Positions 49,781-61,468 of a stretch of DNA of 64,000 nt are shown in pieces (the first letter of the stretch is position 1; every line of letters starts with the position of its first letter). The notes under the pieces were generated by a model. It was not told the origin of the DNA. It did no database searches and saw only the letters and a list, made by a program, of their open reading frames with translations. The position numbers and the translations under genes are program-made. The stretch is from contig NC_135176.1 of the NCBI RefSeq assembly GCF_041146795.1, forward strand, positions 15,431,286-15,495,285, written 5' to 3'. This stretch comes from Maylandia zebra. Taxonomy: Eukaryota; Chordata; Actinopteri; Cichliformes; Cichlidae.

Positions 49781-50343
49781 TGCAAGATTTATACTTGAGG
49801 GAAGAAAACTCAGTATTCAAACACATTTACTCCTTTTTCCATATACATGCAACTCAGGAATTTGAATCAAATGCTTACTCAGCTCTTACTCAGCCATCTG
49901 ATCCTCGGTCCTGCCCAGTGAGGTCAATCAGCTTTCGGTTATGGGTCACTGGGTGGATTCTTAAACTGTGCACAAGTATTTCTGAAGTCATCAATATGAA
50001 AGATGACGGGAAATGAATCTCTTATTTCATTAAAAGGTAATTCTCTAATGTACCAGAAAAAAACAAGAGGCAGAACTGACTTTTATTTCCAAGTATGTTC
50101 TGAGTAGTAAGCTGTCAATTGTAGTGTTATTTATACGAAGAGACAATGAAGTTAGTGCAAACACATATACGTCAAACACACTGAAAACTGAGGCTTTTTT
50201 CCACTGGTTTGTGTTTATTACTGTATGATTATTGGGAATACATGCTGGGACAAGACAAATTTCAAGCATTTGTTAAATATGACTTTGACATTTAATATTA
50301 ATCATGCATGTATGCAAACATGCAAGATGATTTCCACTGCCAC

Positions 50344-51864
50344 TTAGAAGTCATGCTTAGCTGGTCTTTGCCTTCCACCGTACCCGACATTCACGATGGG
50401 CCAGCCTGGGTAAGTCTCTCTTTGGACCGTGCTGAAGTTGATCCTGTGAATCAGAAGAATCAGAGCACGCAGACACAGAGTAGCTGCTCCCTACATGAAG
50501 GACACTGTGATGATGATAAACCTGCTCTCACCTGAACGCAGGGTTGATGCCAATGTTGTCAGGCTGCGGGAAAGCAGGTGTCCGCCTCCTGTGGCAGGAG
50601 GATGGGGGAGGGAAGTCTTTCTGATACTGAGACTGCATCTGGGCTGTTTCCTGTTCGTTTTTTGCTGCTGCTGACATGTGATCACGGTTGCCTTCTTGCT
50701 CATTCCCTCTCACTTCTCTGTCCTCGCGTCTGTTTCCTCTTCCTGTTTATCATGAGGATGCAGGAGGAGAATGGTGAGATTCCTGTTGTGTGTTACAGCC
50801 TGCTGAAGGGTAATCAGAACTTTGCTAAAGGCAGAATTTCATCAACAGTAATCACACTTTCCATAAATAAACTTTCTTACTTTCTTGATCATACTACATG
50901 TATTACACTATTTGCTTTTTTCATTTTAATCTTGAGAGAATAATACTTTATACATAAATGAGATGAAATGTTCTTATGAATATAAATCATTTGCTTTGGA
51001 TGTCGCAGAGCTGTGTGAAGGACACGGGAACACATACACAAATAATTACTGCTGAGGGCAATCCAATCCTGTGTCTGTGAGTAAGAGTGGCAGGAATTTC
51101 ACTGCACAGCAGAGAAAACAATATCACTCCTCCAGATGCTCTGTGTCTATAACAGCATTTTCACATTTAACCTTATATGGTCTTTCTTATGTTCTATTTG
51201 AGGTATTAAATACTTTATTACAGTGTTTTTCAGTTTAATGGCAGTGTAGGGTTTTTTTTAATCTAAGCTTTAATCACAAAATCACCTTTATAATCTCTAC
51301 CATCTCTGCCTTCTCACTCATAGCACACTGCCCAAACCATTTCCAAGACACACACATGCACTGAACAGAAAGCCACAGCCTTGCGTGCCATCATAAATGA
51401 GTCTTATCTTTATACAGACATGATGAGTTTACTCTCTAGGGTGAGCCAAGTCTGTTTACCTTTGCCTGGATCTTGGTCTGGGATAGGCCTGAAGCAGAAA
51501 GCCTCACGTGATGTGGTCTCCATCTTAGCAGGTGTGTCCGGGTAGAGGAGGAATCCTAAAAAGGGTGAAATGTAGACTGTTGACTCTTGTTCCCCTTTTT
51601 TAACCCACTACTTTGGAGTGATTCCAGTTAAATCAAATCAAATCAAATCAAATCACTTTTATTGTCACATCACATGTGCAGGTACATTGGTACAGCACAT
51701 GTGAGTGAAATTCTTGTGTGCGAGCTTCACAAGCAACAGAGTTGTGCAAAATACAATAATGTAAACAAGCAAAACACAAGAATGGCTACATCTGAAACTA
51801 ATAAATATATGTACAATATATAATAGTATATGCATTTCTGGATGTGTATACTAAATATTTTCCT

Positions 51865-51904
<40 letters not shown>

Positions 51905-53117
51905 ACATATTTTACAAGTTTCACAGTTTCTGAAATCTTTCCAGTTAGGTCTCTTTTTCACAGCTTGTTTACTTTGCATATAAATTCTATAAAATATGCG
52001 TAATGGCAGTGACAATTAATCATTCACACAGACCTGATTTTTGTGACAACAAAACAAAGTTTTATTTCTGTCTGTTTATTTAGTGATGTGCACCGAGATT
52101 AAAGCGAGATCAGAAATAATGACGGTAATTTTGAATCCTTTTGTTATTTCTTGACTAGGACATTGTTTCTATTTCTGTTTTACTCTTTTCAGTGTTTGAA
52201 CTTTCTTTCTTTTTTTCCTTTGCCACTGAGCTTTTTTTACAAACACTAATTTAGATGATTAAAGCTGACAGTGGAGGATTTGAGAGCATAAGTAACTTTA
52301 TCTGTTGCTGGTATGAAGGAGCAGCAGGACTTTACCTGCCACTGTTGGTGGTTCGCCCCTGTAGGGTCTACTGCGCAGAAAGAATTCGTGGTGGCGACGT
52401 GGTTGCTGCAGGCTGGCATTTTCAAAGAACATTTTGTCTGCTGGTTCCTGGATCACTGGCATCACCCGATGTTCTAAATCTTTGGTGTCTGCTCCTAAAA
52501 AAGTTTTAGAAAAGATGCATTAAAAAGTAAGACAAAAAAACTATCAGAATTTAATTAAAAAAAAAACTACCAAATCCAAGAATAATAACTATGAAATTTA
52601 AAATGGAGGGCATTGTGACTGTAATGCTTACCTTCCTTTAAAAAAACACATAAGCTTTCTGCCGTGTTACCCTCTACTTCCTATATTTCTCTGCACTGTG
52701 AGTGTTTGTGTGCCCGCTTATACAAAGAGCTTCTTAAAGCTTGTTTACTGCAGTAGTCATGGTGTTCTGTTGTTCACCGGTGGCTGGCAGATAGAGCAGT
52801 AACCAGCTGGGACAATAAAGCAGATGAAGTACCAGAATCCTGAAACTTTGGTCCGTGAGTTCAGTCAGACAGGTTTAAAAGGGAATATGCTCCAAAATGA
52901 GAATTTTTATAAGTAATATTATTAAAATAAAGGCTGGATGACCATTTTTTAAAAACTGATTCAACTAGGTAATAAGTAAACTAGAAAGTTGGCCAGAGAC
53001 TCCATTCTCCACTAAAGCCAACGATCTGTTTTTGAATTTAAAATAAAAGTGATCTGGATTCGCTTCACCTGTCCACCAAGCTTGACTTGGTAGTTTGTCT
53101 TGCTGACAGACAGGCAT
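50344..53117 (-). CDS. Unidentified five-exon gene, second copy
   Basis: Exons are 53069-53117 (ATG at 53117), 52336-52494, 51460-51555, 50532-50742 and 50344-50443. The coding length and product match the first copy at 629-3420. Here the exon-3 donor is the stronger GTAAAC. Splicing and frame are consistent and I see no inactivating change, so of the two copies this has the better splice signals. Confidence 0.6.
51631..51918 (-). mobile_element. 5'-truncated LINE 3' tail, second copy
   Basis: Same insertion and junctions as 1916-2221, with a TG run about 18 bases shorter. Confidence 0.8.
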
Positions 53118-54120
53118 AAAATATCAGCACCCGTAAGCTAGAAGTGCCGAGCTAAGCCTTGTTTCCAAAGTTAATGCGTTTAAATGTCTTGCAAGGGTGG
53201 CTGCACAGTACCAAGTGTGATGATGGCAAAATAAATTTGACCACAGCAGTGTTAAGTGACACACCAAGCCAAGAAAGGAATGGGAAAAAAGAAGGGGGGA
53301 AGAGAAAATGACAAGTTTCCCATTCAGTAGTTACCCTGGGGCATTTGGCTAGAACTCAGCAATGTTCCCTGCGTCTTTGACATGAATCCAGCATTACTTT
53401 TTTCACATTAGAGGGCTTGTTTGAGCCTGCACTTTTCAGCAGGTAGTCTTATATTTATGGAAAAACTCTTAAGTGATGCAATCCTTTTTAAGGTATTTTT
53501 TTGTTTATTGTAAATTCCTCACAAGCTTGCAAATCACTTACTATAATATATGACAACAATAATCTGAGGTGTTGGCGGAAGATGTCATTTTAAACCCTAT
53601 TTGTCTGAGACTTTTACCACTATGTTGTGCATTTTCAGTATGTGAGTGTTCTTTTTTTTTATCCTTTTTATCCAATTTCCCCCAATTTTTATCCGTTGTT
53701 CTCCTAACCCACATACTGAGTATGTCTCGGTACAAGGTCTACCGAACCTCTGAATCTCGTGGTGCTTCTTTTTGTTTTTCGAATGTTTTTTTTTTTAAAG
53801 GGAGAGAGCGGCATGACAAAACTAATTTCAAAAAACAAAAACCCTCTGCATCTGGTGAAGAAAGTTAAAATTACAGAGTGAATCTTAGGCTTCACAAATG
53901 GGAACGAGGATGAAAATGAAAGCTGGGAAATGTTCTCAAGTCTTTCCAGGGTTAACATGGAGGTATCAGTCAGCAAAGCTCTGTTCCCACCACTGCACTC
54001 ATCACCCCCCACACCACCCTCCCTCCCTCCCCTTGCACAAATAACTCCATTAGTTTCACGGCTCCCAGTGGGATCAAAGAAAGAAATACAGTAAAACATT
54101 GCATCGTTTTTTTCAAAAAT
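52210..54120. other. Palindrome copy 2, unpaired spacer
   Basis: About 1.9 kb, nearly identical to 2513-4424, with exons 1-2 of the five-exon gene. 53118-54120 shows no coding match. Confidence 0.85.
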
Positions 54121-54511
54121 GAAAGAAAGTTCAAACACTGAAAAGAGTAAAACAGAAATAGAAACAATGTCCTAGTCAAGAAATAACAAAAGGATTCAAA
54201 ATTACCGTCATTATTTCTGATCTCGCTTTAATCTCGGTGCACATCACTAAATAAACAGACAGAAATAAAACTTTGTTTTGTTGTCACAAAAATCAGGTCT
54301 GTGTGAATGATTTATTGTCACTGCCATTACGCATATTTTATAGAATTTATATGCAAAGTAAACAAGCTGTGAAAAAGAGACCTAACTGGAAAGATTTCAG
54401 AAACTGTGAACAGCGTTGGGCTACATGTTCTGTGCTAACTGGAATCACTCCAAAGTAGTGGGTTTAAAAAAGGGGAACAAGAGTCAACAGTCTACGTTTC
54501 ACCCTTTTTAG

Positions 54512-55731
54512 GATTCCTCCTCTACCCGGACACACCTGCTAAGATGGAGACCACATCACGTGAGGCTTTCTGCTTCAGGCCTATCCCAGACCAAGATCCA
54601 GGCAAAGGTCAACAGACTTGGCTCACCCTAGAGAGTAAACTCATCATGTCTGTATAAAGATAAGACTCATTTATGATGGCACAGTGCACGCAAGGCTGTG
54701 GCTTTCTGTTCAGTGCATGTGTGTGTCTTGGAAATGGTTTGGGCAGTGTGCTATGAGTGAGAAGGCAGAGATGGTAGAGATTATAAAGGTGATTTTGTGA
54801 TTAAAGCTTAGATTAAAAAAAAACCCTACACTGCCATTAAACTGAAAAACACTGTAATAAAGTATTTAATACCTCAAATAGAACATAAGAAAGACCATAT
54901 AAGGTTAAATGTGAAAATGCTGTTATAGACACAGAGCATCTGGAGGAGTGATATTGTTTTCTCTGCTGTGCAGTGAAATTCCTGCCACTCTTACTCACAG
55001 ACACAGGATTGGATTGCCCTCAGCAGTAATTATTTGTGTATGTGTTCCCGTGTCCTTCACACAGCTCTGCGACATCCAAAGCAAATGATTTATATTCATA
55101 AGAACATTTCATCTCATTTATGTATAAAGTATTATTCTCTCAAGATTAAAATGAAAAAAGCAAATAGTGTAATACATGTAGTATGATCAAGAAAGTAAGA
55201 AAGTTTATTTATGGAAAGTGTGATTACTGTTGATGAAATTCTGCCTTTAGCAAAGTTCTGATTACCCTTCAGCAGGCTGTAACACACAACAGGAATCTCA
55301 CCATTCTCCTCCTGCATCCTCATGATAAACAGGAAGAGGAAACAGACGCGAGGACAGAGAAGTGAGAGGGAATGAGCAAGAAGGCAACCGTGATCACATG
55401 TCAGCAGCAGCAAAAAACGAACAGGAAACAGCCCAGATGCAGTCTCAGTATCAGAAAGACTTCCCTCCCCCATCCTCCTGCCACAGGAGGCGGACACCTG
55501 CTTTCCCGCAGCCTGACAACATTGGCATTAACCCTGCGTTCAGGTGAGAGCAGGTTTATCATCATCACAGTGTCCTTCATGTAGGGAGCAGCTACTCTGT
55601 GTCTGCGTGCTCTGATTCTTCTGATTCACAGGATCAACTTCAGCACGGTCCAAAGAGAGACTTACCCAGGCTGGCCCATCGTGAATGTCGGGTACGGTGG
55701 AAGGCAAAGACCAGCTAAGCATGACTTCTAA
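54512..55731 (+). pseudogene. Inverted partial copy (exons 3-5) of the five-exon gene, copy 2
   Basis: Exons correspond to 4816-4911, 5637-5847 and 5936-6035 shifted by 49696. It lacks exons 1-2 and a start. Confidence 0.65.
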
Positions 55732-56115
55732 GTGGCAGTGGAAATCATCTTGCATGTTTGCATACATGCATGATTAATATTAAATGTCAAAGTCATATTT
55801 AACAAATGCTTGAAATTTGTCTTGTCCCAGCATGTATTCCCAATAATCATACAGTAATAAACACAAACCAGTGGAAAAAAGCCTCAGTTTTCAGTGTGTT
55901 TGACGTATATGTGTTTGCACTAACTTCATTGTCTCTTCGTATAAATAACACTACAATTGACAGCTTACTACTCAGAACATACTTGGAAATAAAAGTTGGT
56001 TCTACCTCTTGTTTTTTTCTGGTACATTAGAGAATTACCTTTTAATGAAATAAGAGATTCATTTCCCGTCATCTTTCATATTGATGACTTCAGAAATACT
56101 TGTGCACAGTTTAAG

Positions 56116-56895
56116 TGTCATGGTCTACGGCGGGTGGCTGGAGTTTCCATTAGGCTCCTGAACTGACCTGGGATCCGCCCCTGGGCAGGGCCAACTCCAG
56201 CTCCTGCACACCTGGAGCCTATTGCAGGCTATCAAGCCAGAGGGATTTAAACCACACATCGATGTTCACTCACTGCCAGTTCGTCATCAACCCATGTTGG
56301 TAACAGGTCTTGTGTCTCAAGTTCTTGCTGTGATTCATCTTACTAACTAAGACTCTTTTGTGCTACAGTCGCTGTACCCACCCTGGCTCACTCCACCTCC
56401 GGACTCGGAATATCTAGTGATCATTTTGGAAATCCCTCTGTGCCTCACCTGCCTGCCCTCCTGCCATCACACTCCATCTGGAGCCCCGGATCTCAGGTCA
56501 GCCTTTCCACGCCACTCAGCCTCCCCTGGATCTTCATCACCCCCCTCTCAAACACTCCAGGTCCCTAACTGCAAAGTAAGAATTGCTGCTCTTATTCTGG
56601 CCACTTCTGAGCTGCCTTCACTACCTGCTTAACTTCTATATCCTCTCCCCTCAGTGTGACTGTTCCCCACTCAGCTCCGTTCCACTTCCCAGGCCTCGTT
56701 CCCTCGCCCTAGCCACGTTCCCCTGGGCACGCCACACCAAGGCTCCACGTCTCGTCATTTTCTGTCTTTGCCACGTTTCCCTTTGTTTTGTTCCCCTTGC
56801 ACTTAACCGTAATAAACTATTAAATCATCTACCGTCTCCGCTCTGGGTTCCTGCACCTGGGTCCTATTCAGTACCGGCCATCCGTCGCCGTGACA
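56116..56895 (+). mobile_element. Solo LTR, second copy
   Basis: Same element, ends and TTAAG target duplication as 6420-7199. It was carried along by the segmental duplication, not inserted again. Confidence 0.8.
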
Positions 56896-56984
56896 TTAAG
56901 AATCCACCCAGTGACCCATAACCGAAAGCTGATTGACCTCACTGGGCAGGACCGAGGATCAGATGGCTGAGTAAGAGCTGAGTA

Positions 56985-58191
56985 GCTGGTCAGGGACTTC
57001 ATCTGCTCTGCACTACCCGACTCACTGGACCCTCTACAGTTTGCATACCGCCACAACAGGTCCACTGATGATGCCATAGCCCTGACACTACACACTGCCC
57101 TGTCACACCTGGAGAAGAGAGACACGTATGTGAGGATGCTGTTTGTAGATTACAGCTCAGCATTCAATACCATCGTTCCCTCGAAGCTGGACAGGAAACT
57201 GCAGGATCTAGGACTGAGCAGCTCCCTCTGCAGCTGGATCCTTAGCTTCCTGTCTGACAGACAGGGGTGTGTACTGAGCCCTCTCCTGTACTCACTCTAC
57301 ACCTACGACTGCACAGCCACTAACAGCTCCAACATCATTGTGAAGTTTGCGGACGACACTACAGTGGTGGGTCTTATCACCAACGGTGATGAGACGGCTT
57401 ACAGGGAGGAGGTCAGCGCCCTGACCCACTGGTGTCAAGACAACCATCTCACCCTCAACGTCGCAAAGACAAAGGAGTTGATAGTGGACTTCCGGAGGTG
57501 CAGAGAAGTACACACCCCCATCACCATCAACGGCGCTGCTGTGGAGAGAGTGAGCAGCTTCCGGTTCCTTGGAGTACATCTGGCTGAGGATCTTACGTGG
57601 TCAGTACACACAAACAAAACAGTGAAGAAGGCGCAGCAGCGCCTCTTCTTTCTCAGGAGACTGAAAAGATTCGGCATGAGCCCCCGCATCCTCAGGACCT
57701 TCTATCACTGTGCCATTGAGAGCATCCTCACTGGATGCATCACCACCTGGTATGGCAACAGCACCGCCTACAACTGCAAAGCTCTCCAGCGAGTAGTGCG
57801 GTGCTCTGAACGGATAATTGGAGGTGAGCTTCCCTCCCTCCAAGACATCTACAGGAAGCGCTGCCTGAGGAAAGCGGGGAGGATCATCAAGGACTCCAGT
57901 CACCCCAGCCATAAACTGTTCAGACTACTTCCATCAGGAAGGAGGTTCTGCAGCATCCGGTCCCGTACCAGCAGACTGAGAGACAGCTTCTTCCACCAGG
58001 CCATCAGACTGCTGAACACGTCATAGACACCTCAGCTTCACTACTGGAACTTCAACATTATGCACTCCACACTGTATATAAATGCCACTTGTTTTGCACA
58101 TATTCAACTCTGTATATTTTATATATTTTATTATTATTATTATTATTATTATTTTATTTTATTTTTTTACTATTTAATTTGTAAAAATGTG

Positions 58192-58244
<53 letters not shown>

Positions 58245-58478
58245 AGGAAAATATTTAGTATACACATCCAGAAATGCATACACTATTATATATTGTACAT
58301 ATATTTATTAGTTTCAGGTTGGCCATTCTTGTATTTTGCTCGTTTGTGTTGTTGTGTTTGCACATCTCTGTTGCTTGTGGGGCTCGCACACAAGAATTTC
58401 ACTCGCATGTGCTGTGCCAGTGTGCCTGCACATGTGATGTGACAATAAAAGTGATTTGATTTGATTTTGATTTGATTT
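56985..58478 (+). mobile_element. 5'-truncated LINE, second copy
   Basis: Identical reverse-transcriptase frame, including the in-frame loss before GCVLSPLLY, and the same flanking GAGTA. The microsatellites near 58130-58242 differ in length from copy 1. Confidence 0.85.
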
Positions 58479-59276
58479 GAGTAAGCATTTGATTCAAATT
58501 CCTGAGTTGCATGTATATGGAAAAAGGAGTAAATGTGTTTGAATACTGAGTTTTCTTCCCTCAAGTATAAATCTTGCACAACACATCATTACCAACTCTG
58601 AAAACAGGGGTCACATGAGGCTACACTGGAAAACTACCCAACTTGGGAAATCTTAAACATGTTGCAACACTTTGACAAACAGTAACACCTTAGATTTCAA
58701 AACAATGACGAATTTTATTGTTTATGATATAATCTGATTTACTTTTTTTTTTTTAAAGAAATGGGGCTGACAATGTGCTCTTAAACTTATGCTTTTTTAA
58801 AAACAAAACAAAACTGCAAACTCATTTTACATTGCGAGTCACATATAGCCTTTGACCTTGAGTGGGCCGGACCAGCGAAACTTCCCTTTCTGTCAGTGAA
58901 AAGAAGTTTAACTATGCATTTAATCCCTGGAATATCTTAATATCAGAAAAAGAAATGCAGTTTTGTTTGTCTCAGTTTATCTACATGATAAACAACATTC
59001 TGTAGTAAATGGGGAAAAAAGTCTGTTGGGACTTAAATTGCAAGAAATAAAATTTGAATTGTATATGTGGGGTAATAATATTTATGATAACTGTATAAAA
59101 GTACAGTTCCGATTTCCCAAAGCAATCCAATTGGACTCTTAAGCAGTGATTCTGGCTGCTGGCGCTCATGTTTGACATCCGGGATGTAAGCCTCATTTGG
59201 CTGGACACCACCCGTATTGTAATTTTTTCGCTAGAATAAAGACTTGTAAAAAAAAAAAAACCCCAACAAAACACAA

Positions 59277-59634
59277 TTTCAATTCAATTCAATTCAATTT
59301 TATTTATATAGCGCCAAATCACAACAAAAGTCGCCTCAAGGCGCTTCATAGAGAAAAACCCAACAATCATATGACCCCCTATGAGCAAGCACTTTGGCGA
59401 CAGTGGGAAGGAAAAACTCCCTTTTAACAGGAAGAAACCTCCGGCAGAACCAGGCTCAGGGAGGGGCGGGGCCATCTGCTGCGACCGGTTGGGGTGAGAG
59501 AAGGAAGACAGGATAAAGACATGCTGTGGAAGAGAGACAGAGGTTAATAACAGATATGATTCAATGCAGAGAGGTCTATTAATACATAGTGAGTGAGAAA
59601 GGTGACTGGAAAGGAAAAACTCAATGCATCACAA
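59277..59634 (+). mobile_element. Interspersed teleost repeat, second copy
   Basis: Same insertion as 9578-9935, at the same place in the right arm. Confidence 0.7.
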
Positions 59635-59871
59635 CAACCCTACTTTGTCATTCCTGAGACTTCCCTGAGAAGAACTGAATATGACAGCCACAGGCAGAGT
59701 CCTGATTACCATACAGTACAATCTGAAGAATATCAGCATACAAAAAAGTAACCTTTCACACAAACAGTTATCCAAGTCACACACTCATTCACTGTCCTCC
59801 TTTGAAAGCCTTCAGCTGTGCTTTGAACCATCCGTCAGTCTTGCAGTACCGCTGAAGTGCAGCCACATGCT

Positions 59872-60380
59872 TCATCTCCGGTCCCGGTGCCTGCTCCTGT
59901 CTCCGTGCCTGCGGTCATCCCACTCTCGGCCTCTGTCCCGGTCATCTCTCCTTCCTCTGTTGCCCCACTCTTCTGTTCTGTGTCGGTCCCGATCCTCTCT
60001 GGCTCTCCCGCTTGGTCTGCCCCACTCCCTCCCTCCACCACCACCACCACCACCTCGTTCCTGCACCGGGTCTACCCCGAGATTGATGGGTTTACGGAAA
60101 GGCCTGTCCCTGCCGCCGAACCGCAGCTGTCCGGATTCCTTTTTCCCTCCAAGCCCGCCGCCGAGCCGCCGCGGCACCCATCCTTTAAGAGTCCTCTCTT
60201 GCTCAAAATCCACGAACACTTCATGCTGGTCGACCACCAGCTTGTTAGCTGTCCCGACCACAGATCGCTCCTCTTTGTACTCAATGAAGGCATATCTTTT
60301 GGAGAAACCCGTGACAATGTCCCGGACCAGCCGGAGCCGCTGGATGTCTCCGTACTTAGAGAACACTTTGTGTAGTTTAT
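59872..60380 (-). pseudogene. snrnp35: snrnp35, 5'-truncated copy 2
   Basis: Matches 10173-10681 with the same N-terminal loss. One visible difference is RARED in place of RARDD. Confidence 0.85.
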
Positions 60381-61468
60381 ATGAAGTAAGGTTTATTATA
60401 ATAATAAATAATACTTTTTATAAAAATAAAAAGTTTATAAATAAAACTTTTTATTCATTGCACAATACTGTCACTTTTTTAAAAAAAATAATAATTTTAT
60501 ATAATTACACCATAATCAATAGCATAGATAGTGACAGATTAAAGGCAATAGCATTGTTGTGTTATTAAGCCATTGGTCCAGCATGTGCAACCAGGACACC
60601 GATTCCTTGATTCTACAAATCATTCTTCCATAATTCTTTTTGACAGTGCTGGTGGAAAGTGCCTTAAAACTTTTACAGATGTTAGACTGAATCGGACATT
60701 GCTAGAAAAAATATTAGAGCCCAACCTGATTCCCTCACTGTGAGAGTCACAGCATCCTGTCAGTGTATGTACTCCCTGATTAATATGGCAAGGAATGACT
60801 TATTTGAATGCCGCTTTTTTCACATCTCTGTAGGCCAGTCTTTTTTAGCTACACCACAGAACTCTCAAATGTGCATTTATCTTGTACACAAACGCCTCAC
60901 AGCTATACCATACCATCGACAGTCAGCTGTGGACACTCTCTTTCAGCATTTGGTTGCTGTGCACTACGTTTCATTTGGAGTCATGAGGGACATGTCTCTA
61001 TTTCTATGTCCAGGACCAAAATATGTTGGTTGTAACAAGCGGTTATTTGAGTTACTGTTGCCTAATAAAATGGGTGGTAAGTGTATAAAATGATCTAAAA
61101 AAGACTGAATGTCAAATGCTATCCAAGTTACAGGTGCCTGAACACTCTTGGGACAATGCATTACAAAAACATTCTTTAATAAAACACTGAAACCACAACA
61201 GCTTCTGCTCCACGGTGAATAACTTCTTACAAAAATTGTGAACATGCTTCACTTCATTTTTCTGTACAGTTCCATCTGATACACATGGTACAGTATCAAA
61301 AGGGTTTGGAAAGGTGAAACAAATTCTTCTATGTAGTTTATTTAAAAAAGAACTTTTGCTGCGTAGATGCATCTAGTCTTGTTGTTCTAACAGCATAAAA
61401 ATTATACATAAAGGTTGAGAAGGTGTGCTCTTTAGCTCTGCTCCAGATTCATCATTTTCTGAAAGCCT
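60381..61468. other. Intergenic stretch between snrnp35 and bud13 3' ends, copy 2
   Basis: Matches 10682-11768. No supportable exon. Confidence 0.6.

Larger units (their letters stand above)
43696..52209. repeat. Palindrome copy 2, left arm (complete)
   Basis: It pairs in reverse complement with 54121-62334. It starts abruptly inside a bud13 exon at CTGGTGAAAAAGCGG and runs through bud13 3' exons, snrnp35 and exons 5-3 of the five-exon gene to the spacer. Its extra pieces relative to the right arm are 45674-48012, 49527-49780 and 51631-51918. Confidence 0.9.
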
